Below, in pieces: positions 54,483 to 64,000 of a stretch of DNA of 64,000 nucleotides. Origin of the DNA: Campylobacter avium LMG 24591 (GTDB lineage Bacteria > Campylobacterota > Campylobacteria > Campylobacterales > Campylobacteraceae); the NCBI RefSeq assembly GCF_002238335.1, contig NZ_CP022347.1, positions 620,001 through 684,000 of the forward strand, written 5' to 3'. The notes below the pieces were generated by a model, which ran no database searches, was not told the origin of the DNA, and saw nothing but the letters and a program-made list of their open reading frames with translations. The translations under genes and the position numbers were made by a program. Every line of letters starts with the position of its first letter. Positions within the stretch are counted from its first letter, which is position 1.

Positions 54483-55606
54483 GTGTAAGCGAGGCTAAAA
54501 AAAAGGTAGGGGGACTTGCTGGAGTTGTAGCTGGTAGCTCGGCAATTTGCACTTGTGGGCTTGGAAATGGTCTAAATTACTACGGATACAGCATAGAAGA
54601 TCTTGCTAATGAAGCTACTTTTGAGGAGGTTGCGTATTTGCTTCAGTTTGCAAAGCTACCAAACAAGGCTGAGCTTGAGGACTATAAAGAAAAAATTTCA
54701 GCAAATAGAGAGCTAAATGAGAATTTAAAAGCCATCTTAAGAGCCATACCAAAGGATGTGCATCCTATGAATTTAATGCAAAGTGCAGTTGCTGCTTTAG
54801 GAGCTTTGGAGGGTGAAAAAGAGGACTTTAGCGATCAAGATGAAAAGATTATAAGACTTCTTGGAATTTTACCCTCTGTGCTTTGCTACTGGCATCATTA
54901 TGCAAATTTTGGCAAGGAAATTGATTTTAAAAGTGAGCAAAAAACTATAGCTGGATATTTCCTAGAAAAACTAGACTTAAAAGAGCCTAGAGAGGATTTT
55001 ATAAATGCTATGCATTGCTCTTTGATACTTTATGCAGAGCACGAGTTTAATGCCTCAACCTTTACCGCTAGAGTTTGTGCCTCTACAAGAAGTGATATTT
55101 TTAGTGCCGTAGCAGCAGCTATTGGTGCTTTAAGAGGACCATTGCACGGCGGAGCAAACGAAGCGGCAATGCACTTGATACAAAGCTTTTCTAGCGTAGA
55201 GGAGGCTATAAAAGGAGTAAATGAAAAACTTGAAAAAAAGGAGCTTTTAATGGGCTTTGGACACAGGGTTTATGGGCTTGGAGGCGATCCTAGAAATGCT
55301 CTTATAAAAGAGTGGAGCAAAAAACTAGGAGGAGATAGTATGCTTTATAAGGTTAGCGAGGCTATAGAAATGCTTATGAAAGAAAAGAAGCCAAATTTAC
55401 CTCCAAATGCTGATTTTTACAGCGCTTCAGCTTATCATTTTATGGGTATTCCAACTGAATATTTTACTCCTATTTTTATAATGAGTAGGGTAAGTGGTTG
55501 GTGTGCGCACATAAAAGAGCAAAGAGCAAATAATAAAATAATCCGTCCAAGTAGTGAATACATAGGACCAGAACCAAGAAAATTTACACAGATACAGGAG
55601 AGATAA
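54479..55606 (+). CDS. prpC: 2-methylcitrate synthase
   Basis: Citrate synthase family enzyme of 375 residues that joins propionyl-CoA and oxaloacetate. [14 protein letters not shown] at the N-terminus (methylcitrate synthase type), [10 protein letters not shown] and [14 protein letters not shown] hold the catalytic histidines; the aspartate region is near the C-terminus. The short single-domain length fits PrpC rather than the longer GltA. ATGA overlap with prpB. Confidence 0.93.
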   Translation: MSVSEAKKKVGGLAGVVAGSSAICTCGLGNGLNYYGYSIEDLANEATFEEVAYLLQFAKLPNKAELEDYKEKISANRELNENLKAILRAIPKDVHPMNLMQSAVAALGALEGEKEDFSDQDEKIIRLLGILPSVLCYWHHYANFGKEIDFKSEQKTIAGYFLEKLDLKEPREDFINAMHCSLILYAEHEFNASTFTARVCASTRSDIFSAVAAAIGALRGPLHGGANEAAMHLIQSFSSVEEAIKGVNEKLEKKELLMGFGHRVYGLGGDPRNALIKEWSKKLGGDSMLYKVSEAIEMLMKEKKPNLPPNADFYSASAYHFMGIPTEYFTPIFIMSRVSGWCAHIKEQRANNKIIRPSSEYIGPEPRKFTQIQER

Positions 55607-55607
55607 A

Positions 55608-57065
55608 ATGAGTAATGATATGGGAATTTTAGAGGCAAAAAGACCTGAATTTGACGAGCTTTTAAGCAAGATTGCAAGATATGTAGATGAATATGAGATA
55701 AAAAGTGATTTAGCCTTAGAAACGGCTAGATATTGTCTTATGGATACCATAGGTTGTGGACTTTTAGCACTTAAGTATCCAGCTTGCACTAAGCTTTTAG
55801 GACCTAGTGTAGAAGGAGCTGAGTTTAGACCTCTTGGTGCAAAGATACCGGGCACTTCTTATCAGCTAGAGCCTATAAGAGCTGCTTTTAATGTGGGAGC
55901 TATGGTTAGGTGGCTTGATTTTAACGATACTTGGCTTGCGGCTGAGTGGGGACATCCAAGCGATAATTTGGGTGCGATTTGGGCTGTGGCTGATTATGTA
56001 AGTAGAAAAAACATAAGTCAGGGCAAAGAGCCTTTAAAGGTTTCTTGTGTTTTAAAGGCTATGATAAAGGCACATGAAATTCAAGGCGTCTTAGCTCTTG
56101 AAAATTGTTTTAATAAAGTAGGGCTTGACCATGTTTTACTGGTTAGGATAGCTAGCACGGCTGTGGCTGCTAAGCTTTTGGGCTGTGATTTTGAAGAGAT
56201 TAGAAATGCTCTTTCAAATGCTTTTATAGACGGAGGAGCTTTAAGAACATATCGTCACGCACCAAATACAGGTAGTAGAAAGAGTTGGGCTGCAGGAGAT
56301 GCCTCAAGTAGGGGCGTTGATTTAGCCCTTAAGGCAAGAAGTGGTGAAATGGGCTATCCATCAGCTTTAAGTGCTAAATTTTGGGGCTATGAAGATGTGA
56401 AGATGAAGGGACAAAAGCTAGTTGTAGCACAAGAATTTGGCTCTTATGTTATGGAAAATATTTTATTTAAAATTTCTTTTCCAGCTGAATTTCACGCTCA
56501 AACAGCGGTAGAAGCTGCATTAAAACTACATAATGAAGTTAAAGATAGGCTTGATGAGATAGAAAAGATAGTTATCACAACGCAAGAATCAGGACATAGG
56601 ATAATAAATAAGGTAGGAGAGCTGGCAAATCCAGCTGATAGAGATCATTGTATCCAGTATATGGTGGCGGTGCCTCTTATCTTTGGACGCCTTGTGGCTG
56701 ATGATTATGAAGATGAGGTAGCAAAAGATAGCAGGATAGATTCTTTAAGAGCAAAAATGGTGGTTGAAGTAGATGATAGATATACAAAAGAGTATTTACA
56801 AAGCGATAAAAGAAGCATAGCAAATGCAGTTCAAGTTTTCTTTAAAGATGGCTCTAAAACCCAAAAAATAGAGGTTGAATACCCAATAGGACATAAAAGA
56901 AGAAGAAGTGAGGGTGTGCCTGTTTTACTTGCTAAATTTAAGGCTAATCTAGCCACAAGACTAAGCCCAAAACAATGTGAAAAGATAAGTAAAATTTGCG
57001 AGGATCAAAAAAGATTAGAGGATATGAATTTTAATGAATTTTCTGATTTATTTTGGCTTGGCTAA
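55608..57065 (+). CDS. prpD: 2-methylcitrate dehydratase
   Basis: A 485-residue MmgE/PrpD-family enzyme without an iron-sulfur cluster. [38 protein letters not shown] and [21 protein letters not shown] are family hallmarks. Forms methylaconitate from methylcitrate; the rehydration step would need an aconitase encoded elsewhere, since no acnD or prpF is here. Last gene of the operon, ending at a strong palindromic terminator. Confidence 0.95.
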   Translation: MSNDMGILEAKRPEFDELLSKIARYVDEYEIKSDLALETARYCLMDTIGCGLLALKYPACTKLLGPSVEGAEFRPLGAKIPGTSYQLEPIRAAFNVGAMVRWLDFNDTWLAAEWGHPSDNLGAIWAVADYVSRKNISQGKEPLKVSCVLKAMIKAHEIQGVLALENCFNKVGLDHVLLVRIASTAVAAKLLGCDFEEIRNALSNAFIDGGALRTYRHAPNTGSRKSWAAGDASSRGVDLALKARSGEMGYPSALSAKFWGYEDVKMKGQKLVVAQEFGSYVMENILFKISFPAEFHAQTAVEAALKLHNEVKDRLDEIEKIVITTQESGHRIINKVGELANPADRDHCIQYMVAVPLIFGRLVADDYEDEVAKDSRIDSLRAKMVVEVDDRYTKEYLQSDKRSIANAVQVFFKDGSKTQKIEVEYPIGHKRRRSEGVPVLLAKFKANLATRLSPKQCEKISKICEDQKRLEDMNFNEFSDLFWLG

Positions 57066-57069
57066 AGAA

Positions 57070-57093
57070 AAAAGCACTTTTAAAAGTGCTTTT
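57070..57093. terminator. Bidirectional terminator between prpD and the AEC permease
   Basis: A perfect 24-bp palindrome (AAAAGCACTT stem with its complement) ending in TTTT on both strands, placed between convergent genes and including the first base pairs of the permease stop codon. It should stop transcription from both sides. Confidence 0.8.
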
Positions 57094-58003
57094 ACATTAG
57101 TATAAAAACTAGGCTAGGCATAGAGATAAAGGAAAATAAAATTCCAAAGGCTATAACGCTTACTGCTAAGTTTGAATCTAGCTTAGCCTTCATTATCATA
57201 GCTCCTGCTAAGGTCATAGTAGGGGTTGCGCTTTCTATAATGGCTACTATGCTAGAAGCTGTTAAATCTAGGGAAAAAATTTTAAGCAAGATGATAAAAA
57301 CAAGGGGCGTTAAAATCATCTTAGCAAAGATTACTATTATAGTTGCTTTGTAAGAGGATTTTATAGCACTAAAAGCAAGGCTTAAACCTATGGCAAAAAG
57401 CGCTAGTGGAGTAGCACAAGCACCAAATAAACGAAGCGGCTCAAAGATAAACTCAGGCAAAGAAAAAACCTTTAAAACAAGTCCTAGCACAAGGGCTAAA
57501 AAAGGTGGAAAAGTCGCTATCTTTTTGAGATTATCCTTAAAATTTATCTTTTTATCGCTCGCAAAAGAGAGTATAAAGGCTCCAAACAAAGAAATAGCTA
57601 TGGTGGTTGCTATAGCGTCATAAAAGATAGCTTCGCCGCTATGCTGAGGGTCTTTAAAAAGCTCTGAAATTATTGGCACACCTATAAATATAGTATTTCC
57701 AAAACAAGAAAGTAAAAACATACTGACTATGGTATTTTTAGAAAAAGAAAAAATTTTACCAAGCAAGACAGCTACAAAGGATGAAAATACAGAGCTAAAA
57801 AGCCCCATAAATACTATAAAAATCAAAGAAAAATCAAGATTTAAATGATAGATTTTATCAAATATCAAGCAAGGCAGGGCAAAGATTACGGCAAAGTCTA
57901 AAAAGGTTCTAGCTTGTTTTGGTTTTAAAATTTTCACACTTTTTGCAAGATAACCCCCAGCAAGAAAGACAAAGATACTAAATAAAGGCATAAAAATAAA
58001 CAT
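57092..58003 (-). CDS. AEC-family permease (auxin efflux carrier type)
   Basis: A 303-residue membrane protein with about ten helices in the 5+5 pattern of the AEC family (FLAGGYLAKSVKILKPKQART, ALPCLIFDKI, ESATPTMTLAGAMIMKA). Bacterial members carry malate, malonate or similar organic acids. It is convergent with prpD. Its position beside propionate genes does not prove a link because it is on the other strand and separated by a terminator. Confidence 0.82.
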   Translation of the reverse strand: MFIFMPLFSIFVFLAGGYLAKSVKILKPKQARTFLDFAVIFALPCLIFDKIYHLNLDFSLIFIVFMGLFSSVFSSFVAVLLGKIFSFSKNTIVSMFLLSCFGNTIFIGVPIISELFKDPQHSGEAIFYDAIATTIAISLFGAFILSFASDKKINFKDNLKKIATFPPFLALVLGLVLKVFSLPEFIFEPLRLFGACATPLALFAIGLSLAFSAIKSSYKATIIVIFAKMILTPLVFIILLKIFSLDLTASSIVAIIESATPTMTLAGAMIMKAKLDSNLAVSVIAFGILFSFISMPSLVFILM

Positions 58004-58142
58004 AATAAACCTTAAAATTTTAAGCTTAGTTTAGCAAAATTAGGCTAAATTCATAAATTTTTTCTTAAAAATACCATTGTTTATACAGGTTTTAAGCAAA
58101 GGATTTTTAAAGCGTGCATTGCGATGGTTGCTTGAATTCACT

Positions 58143-59216
58143 TTAGTGTTTGTTTTTAAATTTTTTCTTATTTGAAGCATAAACGAAGCTAAGAACCTCA
58201 GCCACGGCTTCAAAAAGCTCCCTAGGTATCATATCTCCTACATCGCAAAGCTTGTAAAGCTCTCTTGCTAGTGGAGGATTTTCATACACCAAAACTTCAT
58301 TTTCATATGCAACTTCTTTAATTCTAAGTGCTAAGAAATCAACCCCCTTAGCCATTATCCTAGGTGCAGCTTCCTTTGAGCTATCGTATCTTAAGGCTAT
58401 TGCATAATGGGTAGGGTTTGTGATTACAACATCGGCCTGTGCCACATCTTGAACCATCCTTCTTCTTGCAGCTTCCATTTGCATTCTGCGAATTCTACCC
58501 TTTACCTGCGGGTCTCCCTCCATTTGTTTATACTCATCTTTAATTTCTTGCTTGCTCATCCTTAAGGACTTAAAATACTGAAACCTAACCAAGAAAATAT
58601 CTATAATCCCTATAAATATAAAGGCGATGATAACGATAGCTGCTAGTATGATGGCCTTTTCTTTAAGCCATACTAGCTGAGATACTACATCGTAAAGTTC
58701 TACCTTTGGCAGCTCCGTCATAAACTGCAGTAAAAACACAAAGGCTATACTAAAAACTACGCCGACTTTTAGAGTGATTTTTATAGAATCCACGGCTTTT
58801 TTCATGGAAAATAAATTCTTTAAACCCTTTATGGGGTCTATTTTGGATAAATTCGGCGTGATTGGTTTTGTTGTGAAAATAAAGCCAAATTGCATTAAAT
58901 TTCCTATAACACCTGCTACCATAATGCTTAAAACTATTGGTAAAAGCATTATGATTAGCTCAAACATTGTTTTTATGGTTATTGCTTGTAGAATTTTAAG
59001 GTCTAACTCAACGCCTATAAAGCTTTGGTAGTATCTGTATAAGTTCATAATTCGCTCAGAAAGATAGCCTATTAAAAACAAAACCACAACAACGCCAACA
59101 ACAAGCGTAACTACAGCGGCTAAATCCTGAGACTTAGGAACATTTCCTTCGCGTCTTGCATCTTCTATTTTTTTGGAGGTGGCTTCTTCTGTTTTTTCTT
59201 GGTCATCAGCAGCCAT
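58143..59216 (-). CDS. flhB: Flagellar export gate protein FlhB
   Basis: Type III export switch protein of 357 residues. A charged N-terminus (QEKTEEATSKKIEDARREG), four membrane helices (about 33-205) and a cytoplasmic domain with the autocleavage motif NPTH at 267-270. FlhB controls the change from rod/hook to filament substrates; in Campylobacter it also affects RpoN-dependent flagellar transcription. It lies 11 bp after fabH and seems to be the last gene of the ndk-yceD-rpmF-plsX-fabH operon. Confidence 0.96.
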   Translation of the reverse strand: MAADDQEKTEEATSKKIEDARREGNVPKSQDLAAVVTLVVGVVVVLFLIGYLSERIMNLYRYYQSFIGVELDLKILQAITIKTMFELIIMLLPIVLSIMVAGVIGNLMQFGFIFTTKPITPNLSKIDPIKGLKNLFSMKKAVDSIKITLKVGVVFSIAFVFLLQFMTELPKVELYDVVSQLVWLKEKAIILAAIVIIAFIFIGIIDIFLVRFQYFKSLRMSKQEIKDEYKQMEGDPQVKGRIRRMQMEAARRRMVQDVAQADVVITNPTHYAIALRYDSSKEAAPRIMAKGVDFLALRIKEVAYENEVLVYENPPLARELYKLCDVGDMIPRELFEAVAEVLSFVYASNKKKFKNKH

Positions 59217-59227
59217 TTGCTAGCCCT

Positions 59228-60214
59228 TTATAAGTCGCTATAATTCTTACCGCCAAATTTAAGCAAGGCAGAACCCCAAACAAAGCCCCCGCCAAAGGCA
59301 TCTAGTAAGATTATATTTCCTCTTTTTAAGATGTTATTTTCATAAGCTTCATTCATGGCCATAGGTATAGAAGCAGCGGAGGTATTGCCAAATTTTTGCA
59401 CTGTTAAAATACATTTTTTATCATCTAAGCCAAGTTTTTCCTGTACGGCTTTGATAATCCTTAAATTTGCTTGATGCGGTATAAACAAATCTATATCATC
59501 TTTGCTTAAATTGTTCTTTTTTAATATATTAATAGCGTCGTTTTGCAGGGTTTGCACTGCAACTTTAAATACCTCATTGCCTTTCATTTGCATGGCCAGA
59601 GGCATTTTTACATCAGCTTTTTGAGACCTTTGTATCATGAGTAAATCAGAATAACTCCCATCACTTGCCGTATGAACATCTATGATAGGAAAATCATTAT
59701 CAGCACTAACTACACAAGCTCCTGCACCGTCGCCAAACAAAATACAAACACCCCTATCGTTGTAATCCATCACAGAGCTTGCTTTTTCAGCACCTATTAT
59801 TAAAACATTTTTCTTAAGAGAGCTTTCTATAAAGGATTTGGCAAGTTCAAGTAAGTATATAAAGCCAGAACAAGCTGCTGAAATATCAAATGCTGTGATG
59901 TCTTTTAATCCTAAATTTGCAGCTATTTTACAGGCCGTTGAAGGCATGGTGAAATAATCAGGACTTAAGGTAGCCACTATGATAGCGTCTATATCCTTAG
60001 CTTCTAGGCCAGCTCTTTGTATGGCTAGTATTGCAGCTTTAGTTCCTAGGTCGCTAGTTTTTTCATCATCCTCTGCTATGCGTCTTTCTTTAATTCCTGT
60101 TCTTTTGCTAATCCATTCATCATCAGTATCTAGGAATTTCTCTAAGTCTTTATTGTCTAAAATTTTATTTGGTACATAAGCTGCTATGCTTTTTATCGAA
60201 GCTTTATTTTTCAA
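59228..60214 (-). CDS. fabH: Beta-ketoacyl-ACP synthase III
   Basis: Condenses acetyl-CoA with malonyl-ACP to begin fatty acid synthesis. The 328 residues hold the catalytic triad: cysteine 115 (DISAACSGF), histidine in IPHQANLRI, and asparagine in [10 protein letters not shown]. Translation starts at TTG 60214, inside the plsX 3' end (11-bp overlap), pointing to coupling. Confidence 0.95.
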   Translation of the reverse strand: MKNKASIKSIAAYVPNKILDNKDLEKFLDTDDEWISKRTGIKERRIAEDDEKTSDLGTKAAILAIQRAGLEAKDIDAIIVATLSPDYFTMPSTACKIAANLGLKDITAFDISAACSGFIYLLELAKSFIESSLKKNVLIIGAEKASSVMDYNDRGVCILFGDGAGACVVSADNDFPIIDVHTASDGSYSDLLMIQRSQKADVKMPLAMQMKGNEVFKVAVQTLQNDAINILKKNNLSKDDIDLFIPHQANLRIIKAVQEKLGLDDKKCILTVQKFGNTSAASIPMAMNEAYENNILKRGNIILLDAFGGGFVWGSALLKFGGKNYSDL

Positions 60215-61193
60215 AATTCTCTAACTCGCTTTCTATGACTTGATAAATGTTTGATTTGCTAAATTTCAAGGCTTGAAATATGGCATTTTTTATAGCTCTT
60301 GAGTCGCTTTTTCCGTGACTTATTATAACGCAGCCCTTTATTCCTAGTAAAGGAGCACCGCCGTATTCTTGCCAATCTATATGCTTTTTCAAGCTTTTAA
60401 AAACAGGCTTCATCAACATAGCGCCAAGCAATGCTATCTTAGATTTCTTAGTTTTATCTTTTAGCATAGAAAAAATAGCAGTAGCAACACCCTCACAAGC
60501 CTTTAGTATAATATTTCCGCTAAAACCATCACAGACTAAAACATCTATTTTTCCATTAAAAATATCTCTACCTTCGGCATTTCCAACGAAATTTGGTAGC
60601 TTTTTTAAGAGTTTATGACTTTCTTTTGTTAATTCATTTCCCTTGCTATCCTCTTCGCCATTTGATAGTAGAGCCACTCTTGGTTTGCTAATATTCATCA
60701 GCTCTTTTGCATAAGCCTCACCCATAACGGCAAATTGAAATAAATGCTCACTTTTGCAGTCTGTATTTGCTCCAACATCTAAAAATAAGGTTTTATCGTT
60801 TATATTAGGCATTAAGGTAGCTATTGCCGGTCTTAGGACATTTTTTAATCTACCAACCCTAAGTGTAGCTAAAGACATGGTAGCACCGCTATGTCCTGCG
60901 GAAAGAACAGCTTGTACTTTTTTTTCTCTGAGTAAATCTATAGCTTTGTATATGGTGCTTTCTTTGTATTTAAGTGCTTCTGTGGCACTCTCATCCATAG
61001 GAAAGACTAATTTGCAGTGTTCATAACTTACAAATTGCTTTAGATGCTCAGGTATCAGTGGCTTTAAAAGATTTTCATCGCCTACTAAAACCACATTAAA
61101 GGACTTGTTTTCCTCAAGTGCTTGCAAAACACCGTCTATTATCGGTTTTTCGCCAAAATCACCACCCATTGCATCTACGGCAATGCTTATCAT
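60204..61193 (-). CDS. plsX: Acyl-ACP:phosphate acyltransferase PlsX
   Basis: Makes acyl-phosphate from acyl-ACP for phospholipid synthesis. The 329 residues begin [16 protein letters not shown] and include [20 protein letters not shown] and [16 protein letters not shown]. The ATG directly follows the rpmF stop codon, the common rpmF-plsX-fabH arrangement. Confidence 0.96.
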   Translation of the reverse strand: MISIAVDAMGGDFGEKPIIDGVLQALEENKSFNVVLVGDENLLKPLIPEHLKQFVSYEHCKLVFPMDESATEALKYKESTIYKAIDLLREKKVQAVLSAGHSGATMSLATLRVGRLKNVLRPAIATLMPNINDKTLFLDVGANTDCKSEHLFQFAVMGEAYAKELMNISKPRVALLSNGEEDSKGNELTKESHKLLKKLPNFVGNAEGRDIFNGKIDVLVCDGFSGNIILKACEGVATAIFSMLKDKTKKSKIALLGAMLMKPVFKSLKKHIDWQEYGGAPLLGIKGCVIISHGKSDSRAIKNAIFQALKFSKSNIYQVIESELENFEK

Positions 61194-61340
61194 TTAGTAT
61201 TCCTTAGTTAAGGGATTAACTCTGTGTGGTATTTTATATGTGCCGTCCTTATCCCTAACAGGTCTTACAAGAGTTATTTTGTAATGAGTTCTTCTCTTTG
61301 CTGCACGAGTTTTGCTAACTCTTCTCTTTGGAACTGCCAT
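61194..61340 (-). CDS. rpmF: Ribosomal protein L32
   Basis: A 48-residue basic protein read by hand from the minus strand: [20 protein letters not shown], then [20 protein letters not shown], ending KEY. This is L32 of the cysteine-free type, lacking the CxxC zinc pairs. It begins 12 bp after yceD with AAGGAGAA ahead of the ATG, and its stop abuts the plsX ATG. Confidence 0.95.
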   Translation of the reverse strand: MAVPKRRVSKTRAAKRRTHYKITLVRPVRDKDGTYKIPHRVNPLTKEY

Positions 61341-61352
61341 TTTATTCTCCTT

Positions 61353-61712
61353 TCATTGTTTTTCTTTACAATTTTCGCAGTAAAAATAGGAACTTAAAAA
61401 TGCTTCAAGCTCCCCTTCACAAAGTTCTGTAAAATCTATATAGCCATCATAAAATTCAACTATATCCTTTAAAGAACCTCCGCTGTCCTTAAATTCACCA
61501 TCGCTTAATAAAAGCTCTATATTTTCGTCTATATTAAGCCTTAAGTCATCTCCGCAAGAATCGCAAATTATATCCTTAGAACCTTTCATACACATATTAA
61601 GCTTAGCAAATTTGCTAGATTCTTTAACGCAAGAGCCACTAAAAGCTACACCGTCAAGGCTTAAGTCAAATGTATATGGAGTTTTGCTAATCCTAGAGAA
61701 ATGAATTTTCAT
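61353..61712 (-). CDS. YceD/DUF177 family protein
   Basis: A 119-residue protein of the DUF177 family that accompanies rpmF in most bacteria (in plants and E. coli the family is linked to 23S rRNA). It has an acidic middle and cysteine pairs (CDSCGDD and YCENCKEKQ) which could bind zinc. It starts directly after the ndk stop. Confidence 0.85.
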   Translation of the reverse strand: MKIHFSRISKTPYTFDLSLDGVAFSGSCVKESSKFAKLNMCMKGSKDIICDSCGDDLRLNIDENIELLLSDGEFKDSGGSLKDIVEFYDGYIDFTELCEGELEAFLSSYFYCENCKEKQ

Positions 61713-62126
61713 CTAGTTAAGCTCATCAGCCTTGAAAAAGAATTCTATTTCTATTTTCGCATTTTCTAAGCTGTCGCTTCCGTGAACTGCATTTGCGTCT
61801 ATGTTTTCGGCAAAATCAGCTCTTATTGTTCCTTTTTTGGCTTCTTTTGGATTTGTAGCACCCATTAAATCTCTATTTTTAAGCACTGCATTTTCACCCT
61901 CAAGCACAGAAACCACCACCGGTCCGCTTATCATAAAATTCACAAGATCGTTATAAAATGGTCTATCTTTGTGAATTTCATAAAATTTTTGTGCTTGTTC
62001 TTTGCTTAATTGAAGTTTTTTTAGGGCTGCTATCCTTAGACCGTTACTCTCAAATCTATCTAAAATTTTGCCAATTACTTGCTTTTTAACAGCGTCTGGT
62101 TTGATTATAGAAAGCGTCCTTTCCAA
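61713..62126 (-). CDS. ndk: Nucleoside diphosphate kinase
   Basis: Balances nucleoside triphosphate pools via a phosphohistidine. The 137 residues start [13 protein letters not shown] and contain the active-site histidine 115 in NAVHGSDS. The start is TTG 62126, chosen by a strong AAGGAGGG 8 bp upstream. First gene of the ndk-yceD-rpmF-plsX-fabH-flhB run; the ferredoxin gene I recall upstream in C. jejuni is absent. Confidence 0.96.
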   Translation of the reverse strand: MERTLSIIKPDAVKKQVIGKILDRFESNGLRIAALKKLQLSKEQAQKFYEIHKDRPFYNDLVNFMISGPVVVSVLEGENAVLKNRDLMGATNPKEAKKGTIRADFAENIDANAVHGSDSLENAKIEIEFFFKADELN

Positions 62127-62207
62127 AATACCCTCCTTAAAAATTAAAGCTATAATTCTATCATTTTTTCTTTAAACAAACTTAAAAAGCCATAAATTTG
62201 GGAGAAA

Positions 62208-62801
62208 CTATATAAATTTCACCACTTCATCAAAGCTAAAACGAGCTTTTTCGCTTGTCTTAGCCTCGTCTTTATGTCCTAGTGCCACCATAACTGTGGC
62301 TTGTTCTTTTCCTGTATCAAGACCTAAATATTTATCTAGGTCTTGTTGGCAAAAGCCACCTATGGCACAAGAGCCTAAATTTAAAGCAGTAGCAGCGTAT
62401 AAAATGCTAGCAAGTGCTAGGTAGGCTTGCTGTTTTGAGTAGGATTTTTTCTCTTCAAAGCTCATACCCTCTAAAAAAGGCTTGTAAGTTTTTATCCTTT
62501 TTTCTATCTCCTCTTTTGGCATAGCTCTTTGTCTAAGCTTTTCCTCAAAATACACAGCAAAGTCATATCTTGAAACTATGATTATCAAAGCAGCCGCAGA
62601 GCTTACATGGACTTGATTATTGGCAATTACGCCTAGTTCTTTTATCTTGTTTTTATCTTGTGTAGCTATGAATTTCCATGGCTCAAGCCCCAAAGAACTT
62701 GGAGAAAGTCTGGTTGCTTCTAAAATTTTCCTAAAATCATCTGCGTCGATTTGTTTATCTAAAAATTCCCTGCAAGAAAAACGTTTTTCAAATATATTCA
62801 T
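62208..62801 (-). CDS. FMN nitroreductase family protein
   Basis: A 197-residue nitroreductase-fold protein: RFSCREF (FMN phosphate loop), ATRLSPSSLGLEPWKFI, and CAIGGF near the C-terminal cofactor site. Such enzymes reduce nitro or quinone compounds with NAD(P)H; RdxA-type members govern metronidazole sensitivity in Helicobacter, but orthology with RdxA is not shown here. Single gene, divergent from macA across about 125 bp. Confidence 0.85.
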   Translation of the reverse strand: MNIFEKRFSCREFLDKQIDADDFRKILEATRLSPSSLGLEPWKFIATQDKNKIKELGVIANNQVHVSSAAALIIIVSRYDFAVYFEEKLRQRAMPKEEIEKRIKTYKPFLEGMSFEEKKSYSKQQAYLALASILYAATALNLGSCAIGGFCQQDLDKYLGLDTGKEQATVMVALGHKDEAKTSEKARFSFDEVVKFI

Positions 62802-62926
62802 AAAAATCCTTTCAAAAGAAAATGCTTTATTATATCATCTTAAGCTTGCTAGACTTAGTGGAATTTATCTTAAATTCACTTTTTGTTACTATAATAAGCA
62901 AGTCAAATCAAAACAAGGAAATAGCT

Positions 62927-64000
62927 TTGTCTAAGATAGATTTTAAAAATCTTGCTCTGTCTTTTTTGTCAAAAATTAGAAGAAAGAAAAAGATAATATT
63001 TATTGTTTTTATTTTAATTTTGCTTTTAATTTGCTATGTTTTTTATCCTAAAAATAAACAAACGAATTTTGTAACCCAAGCAGTTTCTAGAATGGACATT
63101 TACCAAAGCATAGAAGCCATAGGTAAGGTTTATGCAAAAGAACAAGTCGATGTGGGTGCGCAAGTTAGCGGTCAAATCATAAAGCTTTATGTAGATATAG
63201 GAGATAAGGTAAAGGAAGGGGATTTGATAGCTCAAATTGATAAAGATAAACAAGAAAATGATTTAAATATCTACAAAGCACAGCTTGAAAGTGCTAAGGC
63301 GAATTTAGAAAGCAAAGAGGTTGCCCTAGAAATCGCTACTAAACAGTACGAAAGAGAGCAAAGCTTATACGATAAAAAGGCAACTTCTTTGGAACTGCTT
63401 GAAACCCTTAAAAATAACTACTACACACTAAAGGCAAATGTGGCAGAACTTAAGGCACAAGTTGTTCAGCTTGAAATCACGCTTAAAAATGCTGAAAAAG
63501 ATTTGGGCTACACGGTTATACGAGCACCAATGGACGGAGTTATAATAAATGTAGCGGTTGATGAGGGGCAAACTGTGAATGCTAATCAAAACACCCCAAC
63601 CATAGTTCGCATAGCAAATTTAGACGAAATGGAAGTTCGCATGGAAATAGCTGAAGCTGATGTAAATAAAATCGAGCTTGCAGAAAGCGTTAAATTTGCT
63701 ATTTTAAGTGACCCAGATACTCAATTTGAAGCTAAGATTGCAAGTATAGACCCTGCAGATACCTCAACAAGTGATGCTACAAGTTCCAGCTCAGCAAGCT
63801 CAAGCTCAAGTTCGACATCAAGTGCGATTTATTACTATGCTAAATTCTTTGTCAAAAATGAAAATAATTTTTTACGCATAGGAATGAGCACAGAAAATGA
63901 GATTGTAACAGCAAGTGCTAAAAATGTTATAGCAATCCCTACCTACACCATAAAAAGCGATAGTGAGGGTTATTTTGCAGAAGTTTTAGAGGGTGATACT
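62927..64000 (+). CDS. macA: MacA-like periplasmic adaptor of a tripartite efflux system, 3' truncated
   Basis: Membrane-fusion protein; 358 codons are visible and the frame is open at the window end. One N-terminal helix (about 23-42) is followed by a lipoyl-like half (VDVGAQVSGQIIKLYVDIGDKVKEGDLIAQID), a coiled-coil hairpin (about 105-175), and a second lipoyl half (YTVIRAPMDGVIINVAVDEGQTV). A serine-rich linker (about 279-300) interrupts the beta-barrel domain. The start is TTG with AAGGAA 9 bp upstream; no earlier start fits. The partner MacB should lie beyond the window. Confidence 0.85.
   Translation, partial: MSKIDFKNLALSFLSKIRRKKKIIFIVFILILLLICYVFYPKNKQTNFVTQAVSRMDIYQSIEAIGKVYAKEQVDVGAQVSGQIIKLYVDIGDKVKEGDLIAQIDKDKQENDLNIYKAQLESAKANLESKEVALEIATKQYEREQSLYDKKATSLELLETLKNNYYTLKANVAELKAQVVQLEITLKNAEKDLGYTVIRAPMDGVIINVAVDEGQTVNANQNTPTIVRIANLDEMEVRMEIAEADVNKIELAESVKFAILSDPDTQFEAKIASIDPADTSTSDATSSSSASSSSSSTSSAIYYYAKFFVKNENNFLRIGMSTENEIVTASAKNVIAIPTYTIKSDSEGYFAEVLEGDT

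Noticed and set aside
54508-54512. G5 run at the start of prpC, and similar C5 runs near 15181, 57951 and 58345
   Set aside because: Five bases is too short for Campylobacter-type phase variation; only the G9 and G10 tracts qualify.

Overview
This window is a dense, AT-rich chromosomal segment of an epsilonproteobacterium, almost certainly a Campylobacter of the thermotolerant jejuni/upsaliensis/helveticus type. The evidence is the protein sequences, the frequent TTG starts, and short gene blocks I recognise from memory of C. jejuni: cysS-msbA-pyrD-M16 protease-dapA, ftsZ-ftsA-ppiD-rsmH, the glcD-yihY-comEC-dedA-rny-ftsY block, flaG-fliD-fliS, bamD-lon, gapA-pgk-tpiA/nadD-rsfS, and ndk-yceD-rpmF-plsX-fabH. 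The blocks are joined in a different order than in C. jejuni, so this is probably another species. I saw no rRNA, tRNA, CRISPR array, insertion sequence or prophage.

Layout. 1-7.7 kb: 5'-truncated cysS, an MsbA-type lipid exporter, pyrD, an M16 protease, dapA, a small membrane methyltransferase-like protein and a FabL-type enoyl reductase. 7.7-17 kb: cell division and envelope genes (ftsZ, ftsA, ppiD-like chaperone, rsmH, an FtsL-like candidate, a class IV aminotransferase, mgtE, an M23 peptidoglycan peptidase). 17-25 kb: a PgbA-like secreted protein, glcD, yihY, comEC, dedA, rny, 5-FTHF cyclo-ligase, a TlpA-like lipoprotein and ftsY. 25.2-30.5 kb: a motility accessory factor (Maf) gene with a G9 tract, then flaG-fliD-fliS and a small ORF behind candidate sigma-54 and sigma-28 promoters. 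30.5-36 kb: bamD, lon, thiD, thiE and a Helicobacter-like outer membrane protein with an A13 tract in its promoter.

36.3-46 kb: the gap-pgk-tpiA operon, nadD-rsfS, a frameshifted GT90/LpsA-type glycosyltransferase, a cystine-type symporter, a large phosphoethanolamine transferase carrying a G10 tract and an extra C-terminal phosphodiesterase-like domain, and a TDT/TehA transporter. 46-57 kb: two catabolic operons. The first (pxpA-NRAMP-like-pxpB-pxpC-DUF1445) handles 5-oxoproline. The second (prpEBCD) is the methylcitrate route for propionate. An HTH regulator lies between them, divergent from prp. 57-64 kb: an AEC permease, the operon ndk-yceD-rpmF-plsX-fabH-flhB (ribosome, phospholipid and flagellar export genes), a nitroreductase, and the start of macA, cut by the window end.

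How it fits together: most genes are housekeeping. The accessory interest is in surface variation. A phase-variable Maf sits beside the flagellar cap operon, a phase-variable phosphoethanolamine transferase is fused to a GDPD/menorin-like domain, an LPS-type glycosyltransferase is broken, and an outer membrane protein may be tuned by a promoter poly-A tract. No wholly new multi-gene system is evident. The transferase fusion and the HTH regulator facing prp are the best candidates for undescribed biology.
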